Source of the DNA: Datisca glomerata
Lineage: Eukaryota > Streptophyta > Magnoliopsida > Cucurbitales > Datiscaceae
Direction: 5' to 3'
Assembly (NCBI GenBank): GCA_003255025.1
Contig: QANY01013250.1
Location: 620,001-684,000, forward strand
Length of the DNA: 64,000 nt
Shown here one piece after another: positions 52,728 through 64,000 of the stretch. The notes below the pieces were generated by a model. It saw only the letters and a list, made by a program, of their open reading frames with translations. It searched no databases and was not told where the DNA came from. How positions within the stretch are numbered: the stretch's first letter is position 1; every line of letters begins with the position of its first letter. A program made the position numbers and the translations under genes.

Positions 52728-53135
52728 AGTCCCACTGCCGTCACCGCCACCGGCGTCCTTGACGGTGGCACCGACGGACTCTGATTTTTTTGGTGGCGCC
52801 GATGCCATAAATCCAATATCAAGTGCCGGCGCTGGAATTCCTATCTTTTTTTTCTCGTTCGTCTCGTGCGTTCTTCATCTTCAAATCATGATATTCAAAA
52901 TAAAATTGAAAAAAAATTCTTATGCCCAAAACGGCATACACAAGATCTAAGGAAAAATAAAGAAGAAAGCCTAAATCCAAAAGTCACCATACGATTAACG
53001 ATTCATCATTAACCATACATTCAAAAAATAAACCATCCATTCACTCATACATATGAAAACATATATTATGAACAATGCAAGAACACCCACACAATGTTTA
53101 ATATACAAATATATAAAGACCGATTTGATACCAAT
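52728..53135 (-). mobile_element. Proximal leader and primer site of the minus copia element
   Basis: On the minus strand, TGGTATCAAA (complement of 53124-53133) is a variant primer-binding site two bases after the LTR. CGGTCTTTATATATTTGTAT and further matches to 43617-43880 of the plus element follow (up to GATGAAGAACG...ACGAGACGAAC). The leader stops abruptly at 52728, where the plus element begins, and resumes at 41431. The proline-rich open frame at 52711-52950 (+) is a chance frame. Confidence 0.85.
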
Positions 53136-55262
53136 TGTGTGGAATCCGTGACGAAGCGCGGCGGAAGGCGTGATGGTGTTTTAAAAAAAATTTAAAAATG
53201 ATAAATGATCGTATCGTCGCAGATAACAAAGATGAAAAATTTTTAATTGAAAAATACTTTTTCGGATCTGATTCATTATATATTTATATAATAAATCAAA
53301 GATATATATTGATATAAAATATACCTCTTGTAGTCCAATATAGCGTCATTGCAATTCAAGGATCTTGCTGTCCCACAAATGATAGACTTCGAAATCCACA
53401 CCACGATCTTTCAAGTCAATCCTCAAACACACTAGGACGTGCATGTAGACATAGAATATATAAAGAACATTTTTTTGTCTCTAGATGTACTCAACACATG
53501 AGATTTAGAGATTTTAGAGAATGATTAATTTGTGAGACAAAACTTTAATCGAAAAATAATTAAAAGTTCTTCAGAGAACTTTTTAATTAACTTTTAATCT
53601 AAGAGAGTTTCACCCCTGATCGCAACTGTGTTATTAGCACACTGAAGCCAATAGAAAAATATCAATATATTTTTTAAATAATGACATATCAGGTTTTTAG
53701 CGGTTTACATAAAATAATAAAATAATTACAAATGTCCAATTGAAGTGGGACACACTATAATTGTACAACATTACAGTGCCACACGACACTGCAGTGTGCC
53801 GTGGGGAGTCACAGTGCCTCACAACACTGTAGTTGCACAGCACCACTGTAGTGTCGTGAGGCACTACAGTGTGCCACATACCACTGTAGTGCCTCGTGGC
53901 ACTACAGTAGTTCATGTCAATCTCTGATTCAAAATCAGTGTTTGACATGTGGCAGTCCAATATGCCATGTGATAATTTATGCAAATTTATTATTTATTTT
54001 AATCAGATAAATATCTAAATATTAGTTAATTACAAAATTAACTTATCTGATCACTTCTATCAAATAGATTATCTGTTAGTTCAAATAACAGATTTAGTTG
54101 ATTTAAAATTTGAATTATTATTTCATAATAATTAAACATTATCTAATTTAATAAATTATATATTTTATCTCACTTATTGATTAACACAAAATTAATCAAT
54201 ATTATTATTTAATGATAATATCACAAGTTAGTCATTTTCTCATTTTCTGAAATATTCATACCCTACACTGTGTAGTACAGAGGTGACTTGGGGTCCATAA
54301 ACCAATAATTCTAAACTCAATAAACCAGATTATTAATTAAAATTTTTAGTTAAATAATATTATTTATTAGTTTAATTATTATTCTACTAAAAATATGAAA
54401 TTGCACTCTTAGTAATTACATAATATATTTACAGAGTATTCTCGTGTAGTCCATTGATATAATCACTTCATGTAGTTCTGTCCTACAATCATTGGTTCGT
54501 AAATTAGATTTGAATAAATTTCTGTTTTATCCTTTTAATTACCTATTGATCTTTAAGTACCATTAATTTACTAGTGAATGATTAATTTATAATCGTATTA
54601 TAAATTTTAGTTCAATGACCATTCAATTCTAGAGCTAACACTTAAGGGAACCAACATACGATCCGTTAGAAAAACTTGGATTCTCAATATTGTAAGATCA
54701 TGTTCTCAGCTATCAATGTCACTGAATCTTCAAAACAAAAGTCACTAGCTTATTTTACAACAAGCCTTAACGAGTGAATCAAAAGATCCAGTAGACATGC
54801 ATATGGGTTCATAACTACTCATGATTCAGAATGATCTACATTGATCATCAATTTTGACGTGTATTAAATCTTTATGATAAACGATAAGTTAATAAATATA
54901 TTAATCTACATCTGTCATGTCTTATATAATCTAATTATATAAAACATTTTCACTAAGATATCTATCCACATCAACGATCCGGATCTAGATCACATGCATT
55001 CATAATGCTTAGTAAGCCGTACTAGCAACCATTCATTAAAGATACATACTTTAATACATTACGGACTATTTTATTTATTATCTATGATCTTAATCCTTTC
55101 GTACTTATACAAGATCATAGTCTCATTAATGAATATGAAATTTTCATATATTTATATATAAATTATTCAACAATAATTCAAAAAAATTATAAGAAAAATA
55201 TAATTTCATTAATCTCATATTAAAATGTCAAAACACATGCTTTGAAGGTATTACACCCAACA
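53136..55262 (-). repeat. LTR of the minus-strand copia element
   Basis: 2127 bp. Read on the minus strand it begins TGTTGGGTGTAATACC and ends CCACACA. It is the inverted, diverged counterpart of the LTRs at 41432-43602 and 50517-52727, including the hairpin cluster (about 53745-53915) and the AAAGCATGTGT motif near its start. No second LTR of this element is found to the left, so it is incomplete. Confidence 0.9.
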
Positions 55263-55500
55263 GACAACTACTATCGTTATTTCTTAATTTTGTATTTTTT
55301 TTTCTTTTATGCACTTTTTTTTTCTGAGTCTAGTGTTCTTTGCTTTTCCCATTTTAATGAGAAGAACTTTTCTTTCCTCCATGACTTAGCAATTTATTTT
55401 CTTTATTTTGAATCGCAAAGTTGGACTTTCCTTGCCAAAGTTCTTCAACGCATTTTTCTTCCTTTAATAAGGACTTGAACTTTTGATCTCAATCTCTTTT

Positions 55501-55957
55501 AGAGAAAGACTACTCATTGTAATGTGACATATTCTCAAGGACTTAATCCTTTTGGTTCCTTTAGAGAACCACTACTCATTATGGTGCAGTCTGTTCTCAA
55601 GAACTTAGGTTTATTTTAGAACCATGGTCCCAATTTCCTTTAGAGAACGGTTGCCTATTGTAGTGTAGTCCGTTATCAAGGACTTGGGTTCATTTTAAAA
55701 CCATGGCCCCGATTTCCTTTAGAGAATGATTGCACATTGTAATGCTGTCATTTGTCAAGGACTTAGGTTCATTTTATAACCATAGCCCAGGTTTTCTTTC
55801 GAGAAAGACTGCCCATTGTAGTGCATTCCGTTCTCAAAGACTTAGGTACATTTTAGAACCATGGTCTCGGTTTTCTTTAGAGAATGACTGTCCATTGTAG
55901 TGCAGTCTGTTCTCAACGACTTAGGTTTATTTTAGAACCATGGCCCTCATCGTTTAT
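55501..55957 (+). repeat. ~79-bp tandem repeat, nearly 6 copies
   Basis: AGAGAA-type unit starts lie at about 55501, 55563, 55642, 55721, 55800 and 55879. Each unit includes CATTGTAGTGCAGTC-, CAAGGACTTAGGTTCATTTT- and AACCATGG-like phrases. The first unit is shorter (62 bp). The array directly follows (minus sense) the gypsy integrase relic. Confidence 0.92.
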
Positions 55958-56059
55958 TGAAAGAGAGAGAGAAACAATAGACACCAAGAATTTTTACTTG
56001 GAAAACTCTTGCGGAAAAAAATCACGGGAAAATATTCACTATAATGATTTTACATTTCA

Positions 56060-56955
56060 GACAAATATATCATTTCAGATGCGCATCGCTCCAAGGCTTT
56101 GCCAAGTCTTGCCTGTCTTCCGTCATCAGATAATAGTACCCGCTACCTCTAATTCCGCTGACAATGTATGGTCATTCATAATTTGACTCCAACTTTTTTT
56201 ATGTTTGAAAAATCTTCTTCAGTACTAGATCTCCTTTCTGAAATCCTCATTTTTAAATTCTCTTTCGGAAATAAGTTATTTTTTTATTATAGTTGCCATT
56301 CGGATCGATGTCGTTTCTCTCTTTTCTTCCAGAAGGTCCAAAATCTCTTTCATCAATTATGTATTTTGCAACTCGCTTAGACTTGATCTCATACTTGGAC
56401 TCCCTATCTCAACGGTATTACTGCTTCCATCTTGTATGCCAGAGCAAATGGAGTTTTACCCGCTGACTCTCTGGGAGTGGTCCTGTATACCCATAGTACT
56501 GCTGGTAGTTCTTCCACCCTTATTTCTTTAGCTGATTTTAGCCGCTTTTCAAACTTTCCAATATGATCCGATTTGATCTTTCCGCTTAATGCAGATAGTA
56601 TGACTTAGAAAATTGGTTGATAATTCTCAATCCTTGACATAAAGTTTTAACCGTTTTTCCTGTGAACTGAAGTCTGTAGTCCGAGATGAGTATTTATGGG
56701 ATTTCGTATCTGCATACAATGTTTTTCCATAAAAAACTTTTACTTCCTCTTCTTGAATCCTCGCGTATGCTTCAACTTCAATCCATTTTGTGAAGTAATC
56801 CGTTACTACCAACAGAAAGCATTTCTGAGCGAGTGCCATGGGAAACGGCCTACGATATCCATGGCCCATTGCATGAACGGCCACGACTTGTTAGTGTGTT
56901 GAGTTCTCTAGATGTTATTTTTACTACGGGGGCGAAGCGTTTGACCGTTCAGGTA
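56060..56955 (-). pseudogene. Ty3/gypsy integrase relic
   Basis: On the minus strand: RFAPVVKITSRELN (end of the zinc-binding part), WAMDIVG with the first catalytic Asp, a frame slip, LVVTDYFTKWIEVEAYARIQ, later EELPAVLWVYRTTPRES and GKTPFALAYKMEAVIP, and at the end FQKGDLVLKKIF, LMTEDRQ and KPWSDAHLK. These are integrase core and C-terminal signatures of plant gypsy elements. Several stops and shifts; no RT upstream on the right. Confidence 0.85.
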
Positions 56956-57081
56956 TATCATTAGTATAATCATTTTATGTATAATTTTTTACAAATTTAT
57001 CATTATACTACTTCAATTTTTGTCAAACAAAAAATTAACTATTCAATATAAAATAATCAATTTATCAAATAATAATCATAC

Positions 57082-57108
57082 CACGTACAACACGTGACTA
57101 ATGACTAG
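57082..57108 (+). mobile_element. Helitron-like 3' end
   Basis: Hairpin CACGT-ACAAC-ACGTG (57082-57096), then CTAG at 57105-57108 followed by T. The sequence just after it (AAAGAGTATAAACTTTTGAT, TTAAAGCC...ATATAGTA) resembles that after the terminus at 23578, so a further copy may follow. Confidence 0.45.
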
Positions 57109-58214
57109 TTGACTTAAAGAGTATAAACTTTTGATTTATCTATTTATTCTTAAAGCCATATTGAAATATAGTACAAATTGAGGTTTTCAACTATTTTTAT
57201 TTAATTCATTTACATAATAAAATTTTATAAATAGTTATAAAGTCAAATATTTTTATGTTCTTCTATAATTACAAATGAGAAAGTTCATAAAGATGAATCT
57301 CTAGGTCATTTTGGTACAAGAAATATTTACTTTTCAGTCAATAATAATTTATTTGCTAATAATTCTAAAATTAATATTATGAGGTATTTAAGTTATTAGA
57401 AACATGAAATTCACAAAAGAATTTAAAGAGGTACATTAATTCATTTTTGAATAAGAAAAATGATCTCTTAATGATATATTCATTTATTAAGAATGTGACA
57501 ATTCATGTAATAAAATTATTTTTTTTACAATATTTAAAGGGCAATGCTATATATAGTAAAATTCAATATCTACTTTCTAATTTAACATATCTTACTCTAC
57601 ATAGGTTATGTTCAATCAAGCATTAGAACTTTTAATACATAAAATAGTTGAAATTTATATTTGTAGATTTCTTATTATCTTACTAATAATTAATTTTATA
57701 TATGACGACACATATTTCTAGAGCCACTTTTGTTCTTGGAGGTAAAAAGCTTTTAGCAAACGACGCTCTCAATTATTATGGATAACAAATGTTATCACTT
57801 TATTAAACTATCTTATTGATTACTTAATTATTTTTTTATGGTGGTTCTGTAAAGTCAAATAAAAGAAGTTCCAAAATTATACTCAAAAGAGAGGAAAATA
57901 TAAAATGATTCCAGACCAAGATAACAACTGGAAAGGAAAAATGGTTTAAGATATTTTCAAATAGAAAAAAATTAAAAATATTATAAATAAACACTAGTAA
58001 ATGAAATAGTCAACTGAAATTTGCAACATTTTAGGGGGGAAATAGAAATATTATTATAAATTAAAAAAACAACATTAATCTTGCCATCCATTTTAGTTTA
58101 AATTGTGAATAAAATTGACCAATACTATAATATGTGGTAGAAAAACTACTAAGCCACTTGATTGGTAAAGAGGATATCCTCCTCTTTACTTGGACATTAA
58201 CCAAGCATCGTCCC
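57109..58214. other. Intergenic, upstream of the GDSL gene
   Basis: Very AT-rich, partly Helitron-like in its first ~100 bp. No gene seen. Confidence 0.4.
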
Positions 58215-58222
58215 TATAAATA
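58215..58222 (+). promoter_or_regulatory. TATA box of the GDSL gene
   Basis: TATAAATA, 78 bp before the ATG at 58293, with a purine-rich AAAGAAAGAAAG leader between. Transcription probably starts near 58245. Confidence 0.65.
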
Positions 58223-58292
58223 TATCTACCTATCTTCCTTTTACAAATAACTTTTTAAAGGAGAAATTAAAAAAGAAAGAAAGAAAAAGAAA

Positions 58293-61271
58293 ATGAGTTT
58301 CATTGAATTATTATGTGTTAGTATAGTTCTTCTTATTCAAAGCACAGAGGCTGTAATAAAGCTTCCACCAAATGTTACAATCCCAGCAGTTTTTGCCTTT
58401 GGTGATTCAATTATGGATACTGGAAATAACAACAATCTTCAAACTGTTGTTAAGTGTAATTTCCCTCCCTACGGTCAGGACTTTCGGGGCCGGATGCCGA
58501 CCGGCAGATTCTGCAATGGCAAGGTTCCCTCCGATTTTATAGGTAATTCCAATATTTCATCTACTTTACTTGAATGACACAAATACTCTCTCTATTTTAG
58601 ACCTATTTATCTTTGTTGTTTAAGCAAAATAAAAAAATATATTGAAGGAATTTTCCTTAAATTTAGATTACACTCTCTTTTATTTTTTTTTATAGGGCAA
58701 GCCATTTTTCCTTCACATGAAAACGGTAATATTTTGCATGAATAGTCAATTTTAAAGGTGATCACGGAATTTTACTTTAACTTCTGAAATTTCGGTTGTT
58801 TGTTTTTGGGTAAACATTACAATCCATCTTTAATGTAGATTGTCACACCGATACAAAAGTAAAGAAAGAAAAAGACCAACACTCTAAAAATGGATATCTA
58901 TTGATTCATATCACCAATAATTATATTTTAAAAAAATGTCCATTTTTGAAATCGCTGTTCCCCTTTAATATATGTCTTCCCTATTTTTCTCGATATATTG
59001 TTATGATAAAAATAAAGTAATCCATTTTTTCCTTACTTTCAGTTGAGGAATTAGGAATTAAAAAGTTCTTACCAGCATATACAAGTCGATCCCTGAAACG
59101 TCAAGACCTCATCACCGGGGTGTGCTTCGCCTCAGGTGGCTCAGGCTATGACCCTTTGACACCTAAATTAGCGGTAAATATTTTATATGCTCACAGTTTT
59201 TTTCTCTATTTACGTACTTTTCTCTTTGTTTTCGTTTTCTGACTAAGTTATCGTTTTTCCAGACAGTAATATCATTGTCGGATCAATTAAAGATGTTCAA
59301 AGAATACATAGGGAAGCTAAAAAGAATAGTTGGAGAAGAGAAGACAAATTTTACATTAGCAAACAGTATATTCATCGTGGTAGCAGGCAGTGATGACATT
59401 GCTAATACTTTTTATGGTCTCCGAGCTAGAAAATTGAATCATGATGTTAATTCTTACACTGACATTATGGTCAACTCAGCTTCTGATTTCCTCAAGGTAA
59501 CGTTTCTATTCTTATCAACTTTAATTGCACACAAAATCATTTATCAGTTGATGTGTTATATTACAATTATATAGTAATATGAGTTTCTTAAAAAATGCAA
59601 GCTCTAGTGAGGGTATTTTGGGAATAGAATTTTATATAGATTTTTTTAGATAAAATGAAATTAGAAGAGGTGTCAGTGCAATTAGTGAATATTACAAGAG
59701 ATGTTGATGTAATTGTCCAAAACAATTGTATGTCAGATGATGCGTCAAATTACAATTATATATAAAATATGTATTTCTTAAAAAAATTAAGCGCAACTTA
59801 CGAGTGTATTCATGGTAATGTTTGATACTAGAAGAGCGTTCGTTGTAATTAAAAGAACTATACGGGAGAGATTAACCTAGTTTACCCAAAAAAAGTATAT
59901 ATCAGATGATTTTATGCTATGGTGCTTACTATGCTATTACATGACAGTGCATATAACGTGTGTGATCATATATAGTAATTTAGAGTTTATATAACGTTTG
60001 TGTTCATATAGTAATTTAGAGTTTATATTTAAGTTACATATTATTCATTTATCACATTAAAGAGTAAGACCGAACACACTTTCGGCTCACATATATTTTT
60101 ATTTACTCGATAAATTTAAATATATATATATATAAGCTAGGTTATTTTATACCATTTGAAAACTAACATTCTTTCTCTTGCTGAAAAGGAATTACATGGG
60201 GTAGGGGCACGAAAGATAGCAGTGTTTAGTGCACCACCGATTGGATGTGTGCCATCATCAAGGACCTTGGCGGGTGGTGTAAAAAGAATGTGTGCAGAAG
60301 GTCATAACGAAGCAGCAATTTTATTCAACAAAAAGCTGTCTCCTAAACTGGATTCTTTCAACAAAAACCTTTCAAGCAGTAAATTTGTCTACGTGGATGT
60401 TTACAACCCTTTACTTGATCTCTTTCAAAACCCTAAAGAATATGGTAATACTTCTACTCTTTTTTTCCTTTCATTTTACACTTAAATATTGTTATTTTTA
60501 AATTAAAATAGTATACATCCTTTGAATCAACGTATTTTTTTTTACAGAAAATTCTTTCAATTTTTTTTAATTTACTTAAATGATACATACATAATTTATT
60601 TTAAGATTTGATTGACATATAAACCCTAAAACGTTGTTTTTTACCATACCAATATTGAAATAATTTTTAATACTAGATTTGCCTTACATTTTTTGTCAGC
60701 TATGAGTGTTCTGACCTAAAGATGCTTTCAAATTCTAACTGCTCTCTTATCTTCTTCTAAAATCATTTTCAAAAATTATTTTCAGATTTCAAAACTTTCT
60801 TTTATGGAAAATGGTAGGATATTTTTGTTCAATCATAGAGAAACTAACGGATTTTTTTATGGAATACACCTAAATATCATTTTTCAAAATAAATAAAATG
60901 TCTGTGTTATTTAAACAAACGAAATGAGCGGCTGGAAGAATTTTTTTTTCTTTTTTATGTTTTACACCCGTAGTTCTTTCTCAGCCATGCTTGAACACGA
61001 TATACAATAAAAAATACAAATATTAGTAGAATAGCAAAAATGTATTCCTCGTGATTAATTTGATCAGTTTATTATGATAGGTTTTGAGGTAGGTGATCAA
61101 GGTTGCTGTGGAACAGGGGAATTTGAGGTGGCAATACTGTGCAACAAATTGGACAGAACATGTACAAATGTGTCTAGATATGTGTTTTGGGATAGCTATC
61201 ATCCTACACAACAAGCATATAAAACCATAATTGCTCCACTCCTCCAAAAGTATGTCAGCATGTTCTTTTAA
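58293..61271 (+). CDS. Secreted GDSL esterase/lipase (EXL-like)
   Basis: Five exons: 58293-58542, 59043-59173, 59263-59496, 60189-60444 and 61081-61271, 353 aa, all GT..AG. Residues 1-20 are a hydrophobic signal peptide ([20 protein letters not shown]), so the enzyme is predicted to be exported. Block I holds [14 protein letters not shown] with nucleophile Ser39; block [15 protein letters not shown]; block [14 protein letters not shown], where Asp-Asp replaces the usual Asn-Asp as in the EXL subgroup; block V WDSYHPT with Asp328 and His331 of the triad. CGTGEFE and the terminal KYV are also typical. The family hydrolyses ester bonds of lipids and cell-wall or cuticle substrates; EXL members act in pollen coat and extracellular matrix. 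The substrate here is unknown. Nothing appears broken. Confidence 0.95.
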
Positions 61272-61959
61272 AACCAACTCTAATTCTAAATTAGCTAGTT
61301 TAAGTCTTGATCCCAATTTTTGCCTAAAAAGTTCAATATTTGTGATGTTTTCCATTCAAATATTGGACTTTCGAAACTTTTCTTTTTCTTTATTTTTTGT
61401 TAGGTAAATGCATTTATATATGGTGATCAATAATGTTGGTGGCTTGTTCTAGGTTTTAATTCGTACTCAGATTATGTTATGATTTGTAAATTTATAACTG
61501 TGTAATCAGATTCTTGATCAATGTAAATTTTCTCCAATATTATCTTAATTAAATTCTTCGCAAAATCTTACTTCACGTGTTTTTATACATTTAATAACTA
61601 AGAAGATAATTAGAGTGAGTTTTTTTCTTGAAATAACATCGTAGAGTTATTATTAAGGATCACAACTTAAGGAGGTCTATGCATTTCTCTTGCAATGAGT
61701 TTCTCATTTTCGATAGACATATATTTCACCGCCAATAAGTTTACTTTTTGTGACGCTAAAAAGTTTATTTTGGTGAATCTGATGCTAGAAATCTAAATAT
61801 ACTAAAACTTACCTCTGGTCATAATTTATCAAAAACAATAAATAAATCACAAAGAATAATAGAGAGGATATTCTAACCCATGTCTAACTTAATAATCTGT
61901 ACTTGATGAAATACACATGCGAGTATTTTAATACAATCTTAACTAATGTAAGTTCTTCA
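61272..61959. other. 3' flank of the GDSL gene
   Basis: 3' UTR followed by AT-rich DNA. TTCTCATTTTCGATAG and CGCCAATAAGTTTAC near 61700-61745 are not assigned. Confidence 0.4.
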
Positions 61960-64000
61960 TTCAGTGCACAAGTATCATTAAGTAAAGCCTTTGTTTTAAG
62001 AATACCATCTTTTGATCATGTAACCATTTGGTGAACAGAAGTAGGACAGGGTATATGTATGGTTGGAGTAGCAGTAGGTAAGAAGACATTTAAGACTAGA
62101 TTTGATATATTAATATCACTCGATGATTCTGGATTAGGTAAAGTAGTAGAATTAATATCACTAAATAATGATGTATCATATTCAAATGGAAGTGTTTCAA
62201 AAGGAACAGGCACAATAGGTACAAAATAAGTTGGAGTTAAAGAAGAAGAAGACAGATTATTATCAGAGACATGCAAATCTGCAAGAGAAGAAGATTGATT
62301 ACCTTTACCATTATTAGAAACACTTGAATCTTGTGAGATAGGATTATGAGCATTCTGAAGGATGATATACTAGGAAGAGGAAAGCTAGATCGTGAAAAAT
62401 TATTTAAAGACATGGACTTACCAGCTTTACTAGGAGAGCACAAAGACTGATATGCAAACTAATTTTCATTAAAAGCAACACTTCAGACTCTGCCAGTTTT
62501 TTGTTCTAAACACCTGCAACATTAATGTTGATCACTATATCCAAGAAAAATTCATTTTCGAGTGTGAAATTATTGGAATTATGGGGTCTGAAAAATGAAA
62601 AACAGTTGGGCAAAGGTTCTGAGAAAAGACATATTAGGCTTGGATGAAAATAGAACTTCATATGGAGATTGTGAGATAAAGTTGGTATGTGGGTTTCGTT
62701 TATAATGTACGCTGAAGTATGGAATGCATCCCACCAGAACATAAATGGCATTATAGACTAAGAGAATAAGACTAGACCATTTTAAACATTGTGTCTATGT
62801 TTTTTTTCAATTCTACAATTTTAAGGGTGAGCATAGGATAGTGATGTCTAAACAAAATTCCATTTTATGCAGATAAGTTTATTTTTCATTGCATATATTG
62901 GTGTGTGATCATCTACAAATCTCAGATAATACTTAGAACCATTTGTGGCAGTTGTTGGGGAGGGTCCCCATACATCTGAATGAATAAATGTGCCGAAAGG
63001 TTGAGTTGTATTATGATTAGACAATGAAAATGTTGACTGATGTAACTTGCCAAACTTACATGCTTCACAAAAATCAAATTGTTGAACAGAACAAGATGCA
63101 TTTATATTCAAATCTTTAAGAACACGATCAAGTGCAGAACTAAATGGATGACAACGTCTTCTATGCCAAATATTTACAGATTCTTTAAGACTGGGAGAGA
63201 CATTTACAGACTTGTTATAGCTATATCAGAAGTCGAAAAAGATTGAGAATTATTCACTCTTGAATCTTTGACAATAACTTACTTAGAATTTCTTATCATA
63301 TCAGAAGAGGGAACTACAGAATGAATAAGGGCAATTTTACTGATAGACTAGATGACTGAGGACTTGACAGAGAAATGAGAGGCTGAATTTACTTTGGGAA
63401 GTAAGAAATGGTACAGACATCTTTAAGAGTTTCATAAAGACGAACTTTTCCCGTACTCTTGTTATTAACAAAGCAAAAGATTGAGTAAAAAATAATAACC
63501 ACATCATTATCAGTAATTAATTTAGAAACACTTCATAAATTGTTTTGATAATAAAAAGATTTGTTGTAAAGATAATGATACCGTCTCAGTGTGGATTTTA
63601 GAAGATATCAACTAAATGAGAGATTTACAAAGACTCACTATTTCCAACAACAAGTTAACCTTTCCCTTTGTATTCAGACTGTTTTGAGAGATTGATCAGA
63701 CCTAAAGTAATGTTGTTTGTGACACCATTATCCATAAACCATGAATCATCCTTTGTTGCATTTTGTGTAGCAATGTAAGCAACGACTCTTGCACCATCAT
63801 ATACTGAGAGACGTTAACTGATTCAAATTTGTTATAACAAGAAAGGCAGTATGCTTTGACAGATTGGTCTTGAGCCTCCACGAATTTTGCAGCACGAGCC
63901 CCTCTTCCACGACCATTGACCACGATTAAAATTTTCTCTGTCTCTGCCTCAATTACTATAAAAACTAGCAATGTTACCAGAAGGAGTAAAACTTTATACA
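61960..64000 (-). pseudogene. Truncated Ty1/copia polyprotein running off the right edge
   Basis: Read on the minus strand from 63971: an RGRGARAA gag tail, a changed zinc knuckle, protease-like WFMDNGVTNNIT (Ser of the Asp-Ser-Gly site replaced by Asn) near 63740-63700, a gag-pre-integrase motif CEACKFGKLHQSTFS (about 63054), integrase IHSDVWGPSP and YYLRFVDDHT (62990-62900), FWWDAFHTSAYIIN (62740-62700), and the integrase-RT linker ending HQMVT*SKDGI near 62000. Homology is lost at about 61960 before the RT. Frames are interrupted repeatedly. Confidence 0.85.

Noticed and set aside
52711..52950. Proline-rich ORF starting MPDDQQVPLPSPPP on +
   Set aside because: It spans the boundary between the plus 3' LTR and the antisense leader of the minus element, so it is a chance frame in non-coding retroelement DNA.
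53697..53984. Histidine- and valine-rich frames on both strands
   Set aside because: They translate the LTR hairpin cluster; the repeats create open frames in both directions.
58563..59040. Read-through of GDSL exon 1 into the intron (94-codon frame)
   Set aside because: The GT at 58543 and the AG at 59041-59042 restore the conserved VEELGI sequence, so the longer frame is intronic.
62016..62443. Serine/proline-rich proteins on -
   Set aside because: They are the integrase-RT linker of the truncated copia polyprotein, not separate genes.

Overview
The window is a stretch of nuclear genome from a flowering plant, most likely a eudicot. It holds intron-rich genes with plant-specific products (a ROP GTPase, a BOI-type RING ligase, a GDSL lipase), AT-rich intergenic DNA, and dense plant transposable elements. 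The species cannot be named from the sequence alone.

Five protein-coding genes look intact after splicing by eye; every one closes in frame with GT..AG introns. They are: a type I ROP/RAC small GTPase (7382-9679, +, 7 exons, 197 aa); a conserved plant nuclear-type protein of unknown function with a MSRCFPYPPPGY start (12696-10513, -, 3 exons, 307 aa), convergent with the ROP gene; a prostaglandin E synthase 2-like glutaredoxin/GST protein (14508-16915, +, 6 exons, 315 aa); a BOI-related RING ubiquitin ligase (25012-25890, +, 2 exons, 256 aa); and a secreted GDSL esterase/lipase (58293-61271, +, 5 exons, 353 aa). They have no obvious joint pathway and read as independent single genes.

Between the genes (0-24 kb) lie small non-autonomous DNA transposons with visible 7-8 bp target duplications (hAT type), Helitron-like 3' ends, tRNA-derived SINE-like pieces, LINE remnants and a short plastid rpl2 fragment. 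From 26.5 to 29.3 kb there is a candidate 2.7-kb terminal-inverted-repeat element filled with dozens of short palindromes and a GAA microsatellite. From 29.9 to 30.5 kb one MITE sits inside another.

From about 30.7 to 57 kb the window is a retrotransposon graveyard. A decayed Ty3/gypsy-type segment (gag and protease on -, an extra ORF with a coiled coil on +, tandem repeats) occupies 30.7-40.36 kb. It joins the leader of a minus-strand Ty1/copia element at about 40355. That copia element (LTR 53136-55262) was split by a second copia element of the same family on + (41432-52727, with LTRs, tRNA-Met primer site and a broken polyprotein). The plus element in turn carries a 1.4-kb insertion with a CACTA-like end and a captured fragment of the SEUSS transcriptional co-repressor gene. 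A gypsy integrase remnant with a 79-bp tandem repeat lies at 55.5-57 kb. Another copia polyprotein remnant runs off the right edge (61.96-64 kb, -).
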